Under the pieces are notes generated by a model that saw nothing but the letters and a program-made list of their open reading frames with translations, made no database searches and was not told the DNA's origin. Source: CALJFL01 sp964590005 (GTDB lineage: Bacteria; Pseudomonadota; Gammaproteobacteria; Pseudomonadales; Halieaceae). From it: a DNA stretch of 64,000 nt. Below, one piece after another: positions 15,806 through 24,173 of the stretch (position 1 is the first letter of the stretch; the number at the start of each line of letters is the position of its first letter). A program made the translations under genes and the position numbers. Location of the stretch: NCBI GenBank assembly GCA_964590005.1, contig CAZPVJ010000175.1, forward strand, positions 31,304-95,303. Reading direction: 5' to 3'.

Positions 15806-17791
15806 ATGGCGTATTTCATCACCGGCGGTACCGGCTTCATAGGCCGCAATTTTATCGACCAACTGGCCCATCGCGAAGGCGACATCTATATCCTGACGCG
15901 GGCCCAGTCCATGCACAAGTTTGAGGAACTGCGCGACAGCCTGGGTGACCAGGGTGCGCGGCTGAAGCCGGTCACGGGAGATCTAAGAGAGCCCTTACTG
16001 GGGGTCGACCCGGCGGACATTGAAACGCTGAAAGGTAAGGTCGAGCATTTCTGCCACTTCGCGGCCATCTACGATATCGCCGCCAGCGAAGAAGCTCAGG
16101 CCGCTACCAATATCGATGGCACCCGCAACGCCATCAACCTGGCCGAGGCCCTGGACGCAGCCTGTTTCCAGCATGTCAGTTCGATCGCCGCGGGCGGTAT
16201 GTACAAAGGCGTCTTCCGCGAGGACATGTTCGAGGAAGCCGAAAACTACGAACACCCCTACTTTGCCACCAAGCATGAGTCCGAAGGCATTGTGCGCCGG
16301 GAATGCAAGGTGCCTTTTAGAATCTACCGGCCGGCGATGGTGGTGGGTAATAGCAAGACCGGCGAAATCGACAAGATCGACGGCGCCTACTACTTCTTCA
16401 AGAGTCTGCAAAAACTCCGCAAGGCACTGCCACCCTGGATGCCGCTGATTGGTATCGAAGGCGGCAAGTTCAATGTGGTACCCGTAGATTATGTCGTGGA
16501 AGCGATGGACCATATTGTTCACCTGGATGGGCACGATGGGGGCTGCTTTCACCTCACCGATACCGAGCACTACAGCATGGGACGCTTGCTCAATATTTTT
16601 GCCGAGGCCGGCCACACACCGCGCTTCAGTATGAGGCTGGACACCCGTATCTTCGGCTTCGTGCCGGCTTTCGTACGCGATACCATTGCCGGCCTTCCAC
16701 CGATCAAACGCATCATCTCCACCATGTTGCAGGACATGGGGCTGCCCGACTCGGTGCTTATGTTCACCAACTACCCCACTCGCTACGACAACCGCGAAAC
16801 CGAGCGAGCGCTCAAGGGCACCGGCATCGCGGTTCCTGACCTGCGCGACTATGCGCCGGTCATCTGGGATTACTGGGAGAGAAACCTTGACCCCGACCTG
16901 TTCGTGGACCATTCGCTGGAGGGGAACGTAAGCGGCAAAATTGTGCTGATCACCGGCGCGTCGTCGGGCATCGGGAAAGCCTCCGCATTGCGCCTGGCTG
17001 ATGCCGGCGCCCACGTACTACTGGTGGCACGCACCGCTGAAAAACTCGCTGAAACCGCCGAGGAAATCAAAACCACCGGCGGCACCGCCACCATCTACCA
17101 GGCTGACGTTTCAGACCTCGAGGATTGTGATCGACTCATTGAGCAAGTGCTGGCCGACCACGGTTTTGTCGACGTACTGGTCAACAACGCCGGCCGCTCG
17201 ATTCGGCGTTCACTGGAACTGTCTTTCGATCGCTTTCATGATTTCGAGCGCACCATGCAAATCAACTATTTCGGCGCGATCCGTTTGATCATGGGCCTGG
17301 CACCCTCGATGCTTGCCGCCGGCAAGGGGCATATCATCAATATTTCATCGATCAGTGCGCTAACCCCGAGTCCGCGGTTTTCCGCCTATGTCGCATCCAA
17401 GTCCGCCCTGGACGCCTGGTCTCGGGCCGCGGCTGTCGAGTTTTCCGACCGCAATGTCCGACTGACCACTATCAATATGCCGCTGGTGCGCACACCAATG
17501 ATATCGGCAACGACTGTCTACGATTCAATGCCGGTACTGACACCTGAGGAAGCGGCGGACATGGTGGCCGAGGCGGTCATCAAAAAGCCCAAGCGAATCG
17601 CCACGCAAATGGGTATCTTCCTGCAGGTCATGACCGCGGTTGCGCCCAAGTTCTCGGAGGTCATCATGAACACCGTGTTCAGAATGTTCAACGACTCCGC
17701 GGCGGCGCGCGGCGAAGGCAAGCCAGAGAAGGTGGAGGTATCTAATGAACAGGTCGCGCTGGCTTCACTGATGAAAGGGGTGCACTTCTAG
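15806..17791 (+). CDS. Two-domain fatty acyl-CoA reductase (alcohol-forming type)
   Basis: The 661-residue protein joins two Rossmann domains. The N-terminal extended-SDR domain starts with GGTGFIGRNF (residues 7-16), has HFAAIYDIAASEEAQAATNI and a YFATKHESE catalytic block. The C-terminal classical SDR domain starts near residue 377 with VLITGASSGIGKAS and has NNAGRSIRRSLELSFDRFH and SAYVASKSALDAW (YxxxK). Length, domain order and several conserved stretches match, as I recall it, the Marinobacter fatty acyl-CoA reductase Maqu_2220, which reduces acyl-CoA through aldehyde to alcohol with NADPH. It would supply alcohol to the wax ester synthase at 4920. It is a single gene with a palindrome before it. 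Confidence 0.9.
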   Translation: MAYFITGGTGFIGRNFIDQLAHREGDIYILTRAQSMHKFEELRDSLGDQGARLKPVTGDLREPLLGVDPADIETLKGKVEHFCHFAAIYDIAASEEAQAATNIDGTRNAINLAEALDAACFQHVSSIAAGGMYKGVFREDMFEEAENYEHPYFATKHESEGIVRRECKVPFRIYRPAMVVGNSKTGEIDKIDGAYYFFKSLQKLRKALPPWMPLIGIEGGKFNVVPVDYVVEAMDHIVHLDGHDGGCFHLTDTEHYSMGRLLNIFAEAGHTPRFSMRLDTRIFGFVPAFVRDTIAGLPPIKRIISTMLQDMGLPDSVLMFTNYPTRYDNRETERALKGTGIAVPDLRDYAPVIWDYWERNLDPDLFVDHSLEGNVSGKIVLITGASSGIGKASALRLADAGAHVLLVARTAEKLAETAEEIKTTGGTATIYQADVSDLEDCDRLIEQVLADHGFVDVLVNNAGRSIRRSLELSFDRFHDFERTMQINYFGAIRLIMGLAPSMLAAGKGHIINISSISALTPSPRFSAYVASKSALDAWSRAAAVEFSDRNVRLTTINMPLVRTPMISATTVYDSMPVLTPEEAADMVAEAVIKKPKRIATQMGIFLQVMTAVAPKFSEVIMNTVFRMFNDSAAARGEGKPEKVEVSNEQVALASLMKGVHF

Positions 17792-17814
17792 CGCCTGCGC
17801 ACCCCCAGGGTGTA

Positions 17815-18573
17815 TTACTCGTAACGCGGCAGGTGGCTGATGTTCTGGCCACCTGACAGGTCGAGCAATTGGCCGTTGACGTAACCGGACCGGCTGTCGT
17901 CGGCCAGGAACAAGGCAGCTTCGGCAACATCGTCCAGGGTGCCCATACGACCGGCGGGGGTTTCCCTGATGTGAGCTTCGACGATAGGCGCCATCTCGAA
18001 AAAGCCGTCGGTCATATCCGTTCTGATCAGACCGGGAGCGAGTGAATTGAAGCGTACCCTCTGTTCCGCATACTCTACCGCGGCAACCTTGATCGCGTAA
18101 TCGATGCCCGCGCGGGCACCTGCATAAACGGATAAACCGGGTCCCGGCAAACGGGCAGTGAGAGAAGATATGGTGAGCACTGACCCGCCGTTTTTCATAG
18201 AGGCCGCAGCGGACTTGAAAAACAGCATCGCACCGATAAAGCTGATCTCGAGAGTTGGCCTGATCTGCTCTGCGGTCAGTTCGGCAATTGGAACGCCGGA
18301 ATGTGCACCCGCCGAGAATACCGCTATATCAACGTTGCCGTAGGCTTCTGTTGCGGCGTCGAACAAACCCGCTATCTGGGCCTCGTCCGTCGCGTCGCAG
18401 GCGACTGCCAGCCCGTTCAATTCTTCAGCGAGTGCGGCCAGGGGTTCTTTCCGGCGAGCGGCAACCACCAGGTTCGCGCCCTCGGCGGCTAGCCTGCGGG
18501 CGATAGCAGAACCAAAGTTATTCTGCCCGGAGGCACCCAGTACCACCGCAGTTTTTCCTGTCAACGTTCCCAT
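17815..18573 (-). CDS. SDR-family protein with Arg in place of the catalytic Lys
   Basis: The 252-residue protein has a Rossmann start, VVLGASGQNNFGSAIARRL (residues 10-28), and a C-terminal GQLLDLSGGQ. The usual YxxxK active site reads YAGAR in LSVYAGARAGIDYAIK, so the catalytic lysine position is arginine; the upstream serine (SSLTAR) is present. Redox activity may therefore be weakened or changed. It is the last gene of a minus-strand run that starts with the carotenoid oxygenase at 25580. It most likely reduces or oxidises a hydroxyl/keto group, but the exact substrate is unknown. Confidence 0.82.
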   Translation of the reverse strand: MGTLTGKTAVVLGASGQNNFGSAIARRLAAEGANLVVAARRKEPLAALAEELNGLAVACDATDEAQIAGLFDAATEAYGNVDIAVFSAGAHSGVPIAELTAEQIRPTLEISFIGAMLFFKSAAASMKNGGSVLTISSLTARLPGPGLSVYAGARAGIDYAIKVAAVEYAEQRVRFNSLAPGLIRTDMTDGFFEMAPIVEAHIRETPAGRMGTLDDVAEAALFLADDSRSGYVNGQLLDLSGGQNISHLPRYE

Positions 18574-18637
18574 ACATCTCTCCCTTCAATGCTTCGTAAG
18601 CTTCGGTCCATCACCCTGTGGGATGCGACACGATCCA

Positions 18638-20254
18638 CTACCCCGCAAGAATTTCCTTGATCCTGCGACGCAAAACGTCCTTGCGCACCTTGCCACTGGC
18701 CGTACGCGGTAACTCCTCGACCACTTCCACGTGCTCCGGAATTTTTTGCCTGGCCAGACCGGCTTCATCGGCAAAGGCAGCCACCTCGGCAAGCGTTGGC
18801 TGCTCTCCGGGTACGGGGACAAGGTAAGCGCAAACACCTTCTCCCAGACGCTCATGTGGCATGGCAAGCACCGCCGCCTCTCCGATCTTCGGATGATCGT
18901 GCAATATGTCTTCCACTTCCTTGGCGCTGATGTTCTCGCCTCCGCGGATGATAATGTCCTTTTTGCGATCGGTGATCAGAATGGCATCGTCGGGGGTGCG
19001 CTGACCAATATCCCCAGTCAGGAAAAAGCCGTCCTGATCATGAGCCTGCGCATTTTGTTCCGGGTCTGCGTAACCCAGCATCATGCCTGCACCGCGGGCG
19101 GCAATCTCACCGTCTTCACCGACAGCCAATTCATTGCCGGCGTCGTCGAGAATCTTCACCTCGTAACCGTAAATCTTGCCGTCGGTTTCAGCAGCCAGCT
19201 GCTGTTCGCCCTCGCCCACAAACCCCTGGGTAATGACCGGTGCCTCAGTGCTACCGTAGACCCGAAATGCCTTACAGTTGGTCAAGACCTCGTACGCCCG
19301 GTTTACTACCTGCGGGGGCACGGCTGCACCACCGCAGGCGAATAAACGCATGGACGGCAGGCCGGTATGGTGTCGCTCTGCGGCGTTGAGCAGCTCTACC
19401 AGGAAAGGGGTCGCACCAACACTGGCAGTGGCACCTACCCTTTCAATGAATTCAACGGCGGCATCGGCATCCCAGCGCGCCATAAGCGCGGACTTAACCG
19501 GGGTAAGAAAGGGCAACACCATTCCCGAACCATAACCGGTGATATGCGTCACAGGCGATGGCATCAACATGATGTCCCGCTCGTCCATCCCCCAATAGTC
19601 GAGGGAATGCTGAATGACACGGGTCAGCGTGTTATGGCTGTGTAGCACGGCCTTGGGACTACCCGTGGTCCCCGAGGTATAAAGGATGGCTTTGACACTG
19701 TTGGGGTCAACCTCTGGCAGGCTGTCGATCTCGGCCGGCTCATTGTCGACCAGGTTCTCATAGCGCAGCATGTCCTCATAGTCATTGTCTGCACGCACCG
19801 TTACCACGTATTCCAGATCCGGTAATTCGCTGCGCAGCCCGGCAATCATGGATGGGAATTCCAGACTGCGAATCTGCTCGGGGATGTATATCAATCGAGT
19901 TTGGGCATCGGCCAGAATAAAGCGCAGCTCATGGTCGCGATAAATCGGCACGACCGGGTTAACCACCAGACCCATCGCCGAGGCCGCTATATCCAGCACC
20001 ACCGACTCACGCCAGTTTGGCAACTGAAAGCTGATCACATCGCCCTGCTCGAGTCCCAGCTTACGCAGGCCGCTCACCAACCTCAGCGCCTCATTGGCAA
20101 CCTGACCGTAGGTAATATGCGGCTCATTCTCGAGGAATATCGCAACATCATCGGGATTCTGGGCTGCCTTTATCCAGGCGGCTGTAGCGATGGTCTGGTT
20201 TGCCCACTCATGTCCATCACGGGCGATCCGTTCGCTGGTCAGCGGATTCTTCAT
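18638..20254 (-). CDS. Acyl-CoA synthetase (AMP-forming, FadD / cyclohexanecarboxylate-CoA ligase-like)
   Basis: The 538-residue protein has the adenylate-forming motifs: P-loop-like YTSGTTGSPKAVLHSH (residues 192-207), YGSTEAPVITQG, the GDIGQRTPDDAILITDRKKD hinge block, and the C-terminal lysine in RTASGKVRKDVLRRR. It would activate a carboxylic acid to its CoA thioester for the beta-oxidation-type enzymes around it. It is in the same minus-strand operon as Rieske, thiolase and carotenoid oxygenase genes. A close paralogue lies at 53618, sharing long blocks such as GDVISFQLPNWRE and the hinge region. The acid chain is unknown. Confidence 0.9.
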   Translation of the reverse strand: MKNPLTSERIARDGHEWANQTIATAAWIKAAQNPDDVAIFLENEPHITYGQVANEALRLVSGLRKLGLEQGDVISFQLPNWRESVVLDIAASAMGLVVNPVVPIYRDHELRFILADAQTRLIYIPEQIRSLEFPSMIAGLRSELPDLEYVVTVRADNDYEDMLRYENLVDNEPAEIDSLPEVDPNSVKAILYTSGTTGSPKAVLHSHNTLTRVIQHSLDYWGMDERDIMLMPSPVTHITGYGSGMVLPFLTPVKSALMARWDADAAVEFIERVGATASVGATPFLVELLNAAERHHTGLPSMRLFACGGAAVPPQVVNRAYEVLTNCKAFRVYGSTEAPVITQGFVGEGEQQLAAETDGKIYGYEVKILDDAGNELAVGEDGEIAARGAGMMLGYADPEQNAQAHDQDGFFLTGDIGQRTPDDAILITDRKKDIIIRGGENISAKEVEDILHDHPKIGEAAVLAMPHERLGEGVCAYLVPVPGEQPTLAEVAAFADEAGLARQKIPEHVEVVEELPRTASGKVRKDVLRRRIKEILAG

Positions 20255-20299
20255 TTAACCGTTTTTCCTTTCATTGAGTATGACTGGCGAACTGCGCCC

Positions 20300-21076
20300 T
20301 CACAGGCTGGACAGCACATGCCCGCCGTCGACAGTGAGGCTGGCCCCAGTCATCAGCGCGCCTGCTTGTGAAGCCAACAGCAGCAGAGGTCCGTTCAGGT
20401 CCTGCAGGTCACCCACCCGGCGCTGCGGAATGCGGCTAATCATAGCTTGCCCATCCGGAGAACCGAGCCAACCGCGGTTGAGGTCGGTTTCAAAGTATCC
20501 CGGGCATATCGCATTGACCCTGATATCGTGCTGGGCAAGCTCCAACGCCGCCGTTCGGGTGAACTGAATCACCGCCGCCTTGGATGCGGCATAATTGGTC
20601 AGTAATTTCTGTTCGCGCTGGGCCAGGATAGAAGCAATATTGATAACACTGCCGCCGGTGTTCGCAGCGATCATGCGGCGCGCTGCTTCGCGCGTTACAT
20701 AGGCGACACCATTGAGGTTGGTATCAACCACCTCCGACCAGTCTTCATCAGTGAGGTCGACCAGCGCTTTGGGTATGGTGATACCGGCATTGTTGACGAC
20801 AATCGAAACCACACCAAAAGCCTGCTCGGCCTGGTCGAAGGCTGACGCAATGCTCGTGGTATCCGTCACGTCAAGCGGTAGCGCTATCGCTTCGCCACCC
20901 GCTGCCACAATCTCGTCACAAGCGGCCTGTACCCTCTCCTTTCGCCGCGCCGCGAGAATAACCCGCGCGCCGGCCTGTGCCAGCACTGACCCAAAATGGC
21001 GGCCAAACCCGCTGGACGCACCGGTTACCAGAGCAACAGCACCCTGAAGCCGGAAGGGTTCAAACAAGTCGCTCAT
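20300..21076 (-). CDS. SDR-family oxidoreductase
   Basis: The 258-residue classical SDR has ALVTGASSGFGRHFG near residue 16, NNAGITIPKALVDL, the catalytic serine region NIASILAQREQK and the active site TNYAASKAAVIQFTR (YxxxK). The C-terminus GASLTVDGGHVLSSL is typical of 3-oxoacyl reductase-like enzymes. It should act on a hydroxy/keto intermediate with NAD(P). It lies between the acyl-CoA ligase and the Rieske alpha subunit in a minus-strand run with short gaps (45 and 24 bases), consistent with one operon. Confidence 0.88.
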   Translation of the reverse strand: MSDLFEPFRLQGAVALVTGASSGFGRHFGSVLAQAGARVILAARRKERVQAACDEIVAAGGEAIALPLDVTDTTSIASAFDQAEQAFGVVSIVVNNAGITIPKALVDLTDEDWSEVVDTNLNGVAYVTREAARRMIAANTGGSVINIASILAQREQKLLTNYAASKAAVIQFTRTAALELAQHDIRVNAICPGYFETDLNRGWLGSPDGQAMISRIPQRRVGDLQDLNGPLLLLASQAGALMTGASLTVDGGHVLSSL

Positions 21077-21100
21077 GTCATCTCCTTCGCAGCGAGAGGT

Positions 21101-22486
21101 TTAGCTGTAGATGTACTTATCCAGGGTCTGGTGAAAGTGCCGAATTCGGACTTCCTGGTAGTTGGCCAGAACAACCTCACCGGACTGCAGGTTCTGCATG
21201 CCCTTTTGCACCATCTTGAGGTTGGTCAGATCCTGGTCGAAGACTCTTCCGAGTCCACCTTCCAGGCCCTCGGCCTCTGAGAACAACTGGTCTTTATCCA
21301 ACTTCTGCACCGGGCAATCAGCGGGGCGTTCTTCTCCCTCGGGGTAACGCATAAGCACAATGATTTCCATGGTGCACAGATTGTGGTTATCGCCGTAGGG
21401 CTTCATGCGGTAGGTCAGGTTCGGGTGGAACCCGGCCCAGGGCGCAAAGTTGGGGAACAGCGAGTACAGGATAGAATCCATGATTTCGCTGTGAGTACAG
21501 AACTCCGCGAGATCGGTCTGGTATTGCTCGGAGTAATGCTTGAAGTAGTAGTCTGCCAACCATTGTCTGGCGGTCATCCCCTCTGGGACCTCAACCGATT
21601 CACCATCGGTTAGCCACGCTCCGTGTTCCAACCAGTCGTTCACCGTCTTGTCGGGCGTTATGCCCTCCAAATGGGGGCTGACAACACCCATGGGGGAAAT
21701 CGTACGACTGACATTGTCGCCCCAGCAATCGTACTGTGAATTGGCATCGCCAAGGTAGGGCATGATCTGCGGGTGCGTCTGCACGGTGTGATAGGACTCG
21801 ATGAACGCTTCCCAGGCCACCTTCCAATTGCATTCAATCACCTTTTCTACGTGCATCACTTTGTACGTATTTTCGGGCTGCCATCGCTTAAAGTGCTCAG
21901 GGATGATTCCCATGTAGCTTTCCAGCGATTCCGCATCGGGGTCCATATTAATGAACACCCAGCCACCCCAAGTCGCTACCTGCACCTGTGGCAGGGTAAA
22001 TTCGCCCTTGTCGATGTGAGGGAAATCCCACTCACAGGGGGCTCCCAGGAAATCGCCATCCAGGCTCCAGCGGAAACCATGGAAGGGACACTTGAATTCG
22101 CGCGCGGTGCCGCTGTCTTTGCGTAATTGTCGGCCACGGTGAAGGCAGGCGTTATGATAACCCTTGATCTCGTCAGATTCGGTGCGCGTTACTACAATCG
22201 AATAGCGCGTAATGTCATAGACAAAGAAGTCACCCGGCTTGCTGATCTCGCTTTCCCGACAGACAGCCTGCCAGGTGCGACGCCACAGCTTCTCGGCCTC
22301 CAGGTCGTGAAACTCGCGACTCAGGTAACGATCGACCGTCAGGTTATCCGATCCCAGATAGGTGTTGGTGCTCTCACGCAGCGCATCCGGTACCGGATTT
22401 TCCTCCCGGTCCAGCATATCCTGGTAGGAATCACCGGGGCATCGCGCCGTCAGCTCGTCAGCGCTAAGTTCCTCGCTCTTTCCCAT
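21101..22486 (-). CDS. Rieske ring-hydroxylating oxygenase, alpha subunit (first of three)
   Basis: The 461-residue protein has the Rieske [2Fe-2S] ligands in CLHRGRQLRK and CPFHGFRWSL (CxH and CxxH, 17 residues apart) and the mononuclear iron motif AFIESYHTVQTHPQIMPYLG with two histidines, followed by the catalytic domain. The length fits a terminal oxygenase alpha subunit. Such enzymes insert oxygen into or demethylate unactivated carbons, using electrons from a separate reductase. No reductase or ferredoxin gene is in this window. Its operon position, next to thiolase and ligase genes, suggests early activation of the same substrate. Confidence 0.92.
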   Translation of the reverse strand: MGKSEELSADELTARCPGDSYQDMLDREENPVPDALRESTNTYLGSDNLTVDRYLSREFHDLEAEKLWRRTWQAVCRESEISKPGDFFVYDITRYSIVVTRTESDEIKGYHNACLHRGRQLRKDSGTAREFKCPFHGFRWSLDGDFLGAPCEWDFPHIDKGEFTLPQVQVATWGGWVFINMDPDAESLESYMGIIPEHFKRWQPENTYKVMHVEKVIECNWKVAWEAFIESYHTVQTHPQIMPYLGDANSQYDCWGDNVSRTISPMGVVSPHLEGITPDKTVNDWLEHGAWLTDGESVEVPEGMTARQWLADYYFKHYSEQYQTDLAEFCTHSEIMDSILYSLFPNFAPWAGFHPNLTYRMKPYGDNHNLCTMEIIVLMRYPEGEERPADCPVQKLDKDQLFSEAEGLEGGLGRVFDQDLTNLKMVQKGMQNLQSGEVVLANYQEVRIRHFHQTLDKYIYS

Positions 22487-22513
22487 GTTCTCTCTCCTGT
22501 GGCGTGCAACGCG

Positions 22514-23656
22514 TCAGCGTTGCAGGATGGTAACCGCGCTAATACCGGGCGCACCGTATACGTGGGTGTAGCCGAGCTTGGGGTCTCCCGGCACCTGGTG
22601 CTCGCCGGCCTGTCCCCGCAGTTGCAATACGTTTTCATAAACCTGGCGCAGGCCCGAGGCACCGATAGGCTCGCCATTGGCGAGGCAACCACCATCAGTG
22701 TTTACCGGCAGGCTACCATCGATACGGGTAGCCCCACTGGCAATCAAGTGCTCCTGCTCGCCGTGCTCGCAAAAACCGTTCTCTGCCATATGCATAATCT
22801 CGGCCCCGGACTCCGTATCCTGTAACTGGGCGACGTCTATGTCCTTAGGACCCACCCCGGCCATCTCGAAAGCAGCCTTTGAGGCGTCGACGGTGGGGCC
22901 ATCAACCTGCTGCAGTGCCTGACTGGGCGCGAACACCTCGAAGGAACCGTAGCGACGGGACTTGAGCACCGCCGACTTCAGGTAAATAGGTGTGTCGCAA
23001 TATTCCTTGGCCTTGTCAGCCCGGGATACCACCAACGCCACACCACCCTCACCGGGGGCGCAGAACATGTACTTGGTGAGCGGGTCATTAACCATCATGC
23101 TCTGCGCAATGTCCTCAGCGCTCACCGGCTCTCTTCGCCAGGCATTGGGGTTCAAAGCGCCATTGGTGAACGCCTTTTCAGCCACCAGGGCCAGTGTTTC
23201 GGATGAAATGTTAAAGTCGTGCATGTATTTCTGTATCTTCATGGCGAAGAACTGGGTGGTTAGCATGAGGCCCACTTCTCCGTACCAGTTGCCAAGGCCA
23301 AGGTCAGCCGGGTTGGCATTGAAGGCGCCGCGGGCATGCTTGTCGAAACCGACCACCAGACCCAGGTCATGCTCGCCGGACTTAATCGCCGCGTAAGCAG
23401 CCATCAGGGAGCTGCCTCCGGTGGCACAGCCATTGGCGACATTAATAAATGGCAGACCAGTCAGGCCTAACTCGTTACCCAGCGCATCAGCATTACCCGA
23501 ACTGGCGCTGCCACCAAAAGCGAACTGGATATCGGTCCACTCGATGCCGGCATCTTTCAATGCCTCGCGGGCCGCGTAAGCACCCTGCTGTAAACCGGAG
23601 CGCGAGGGGGTGCGCCCGAAGGGATGAATTCCTATTCCTACTATTGCAACATCCAT
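22514..23656 (-). CDS. Thiolase-fold protein (SCP-x/Ltp-like lipid-transfer family)
   Basis: The 380-residue protein has the thiolase fold and the nucleophile-type cysteine in NVANGCATGGSSLMAAY (Cys78). The usual GHP block of degradative thiolases reads NGEPIGASGLRQVYENVLQL, so the catalytic histidine position is glutamate, and the usual C-terminal cysteine motif is replaced by THVYGAPGISAVTIL. This is the pattern expected of non-classical Ltp/SCP-x-like members, some of which act as retro-aldolases with a DUF35 partner. The DUF35 gene overlaps its promoter side by only 3 bases (23660). Carbon-carbon bond cleavage is the best guess; thiolysis is possible but less likely. Confidence 0.8.
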   Translation of the reverse strand: MDVAIVGIGIHPFGRTPSRSGLQQGAYAAREALKDAGIEWTDIQFAFGGSASSGNADALGNELGLTGLPFINVANGCATGGSSLMAAYAAIKSGEHDLGLVVGFDKHARGAFNANPADLGLGNWYGEVGLMLTTQFFAMKIQKYMHDFNISSETLALVAEKAFTNGALNPNAWRREPVSAEDIAQSMMVNDPLTKYMFCAPGEGGVALVVSRADKAKEYCDTPIYLKSAVLKSRRYGSFEVFAPSQALQQVDGPTVDASKAAFEMAGVGPKDIDVAQLQDTESGAEIMHMAENGFCEHGEQEHLIASGATRIDGSLPVNTDGGCLANGEPIGASGLRQVYENVLQLRGQAGEHQVPGDPKLGYTHVYGAPGISAVTILQR

Positions 23657-23659
23657 CGG

Positions 23660-24103
23660 TCAGTCTCCTGTCTCGTTGGCATCAACCGGCTTGAAAAAGA
23701 AGCTGACAACCTCGTCACCATTGTCCTCGGTGCGCCAGGTATCAAATACAACGTCCATCTCCATGCCAATCGATATTTTATCGGGATCACTCTCAGTGAG
23801 GCGACCTTCAACACGCACACCACCAGGAAGTTCCAGGTAGCCGACGCCGTAAGGTTTGAAGGTCTCGGGGGTTTCGTTGCTGTGGTAAGGCGGTTTGGGC
23901 ATAAACTGCTGCACGGTCCAGGTCCACAAAGTGCCCCTTCGCGGCAACTCTTCAATGGCTACATTCTCGCTGCTGCAGGCCATGCAGGATTGCGCTGCGG
24001 GAAATGTCGCTATGCCACAGGCCTGGCAACGGCTACCCAGTAAGGCGGGTTCTGCGGCAGGCCAGGTGAACAGGCCCTCGGCTATCGGTATCTGCTGACT
24101 CAT
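23660..24103 (-). CDS. DUF35 OB-fold/zinc-ribbon protein, partner of the thiolase
   Basis: I start the protein at 24103 (MSQQIPIAEG), where a GGAG lies ten bases before; the longer frame to 24190 would run into the next gene. The 147-residue product has the zinc-ribbon SRCQACGIATFPAAQSCMAC (two CxxC pairs) followed by an OB-fold region (LWTWTVQQF, YGVGYLELPGGVRVEGRL). DUF35 proteins pair with thiolase-fold enzymes and often act as CoA-binding subunits. It lies directly upstream of the thiolase in the same transcript, which strongly suggests a two-subunit complex. Confidence 0.9.
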   Translation of the reverse strand: MSQQIPIAEGLFTWPAAEPALLGSRCQACGIATFPAAQSCMACSSENVAIEELPRRGTLWTWTVQQFMPKPPYHSNETPETFKPYGVGYLELPGGVRVEGRLTESDPDKISIGMEMDVVFDTWRTEDNGDEVVSFFFKPVDANETGD

Positions 24104-24173
24104 TATCGGGCTACTCCGAAAAATCGTGACGGTGCGCCTCCCGGGCGCGGTGTGACCGTGCGGTGCGATTGAC

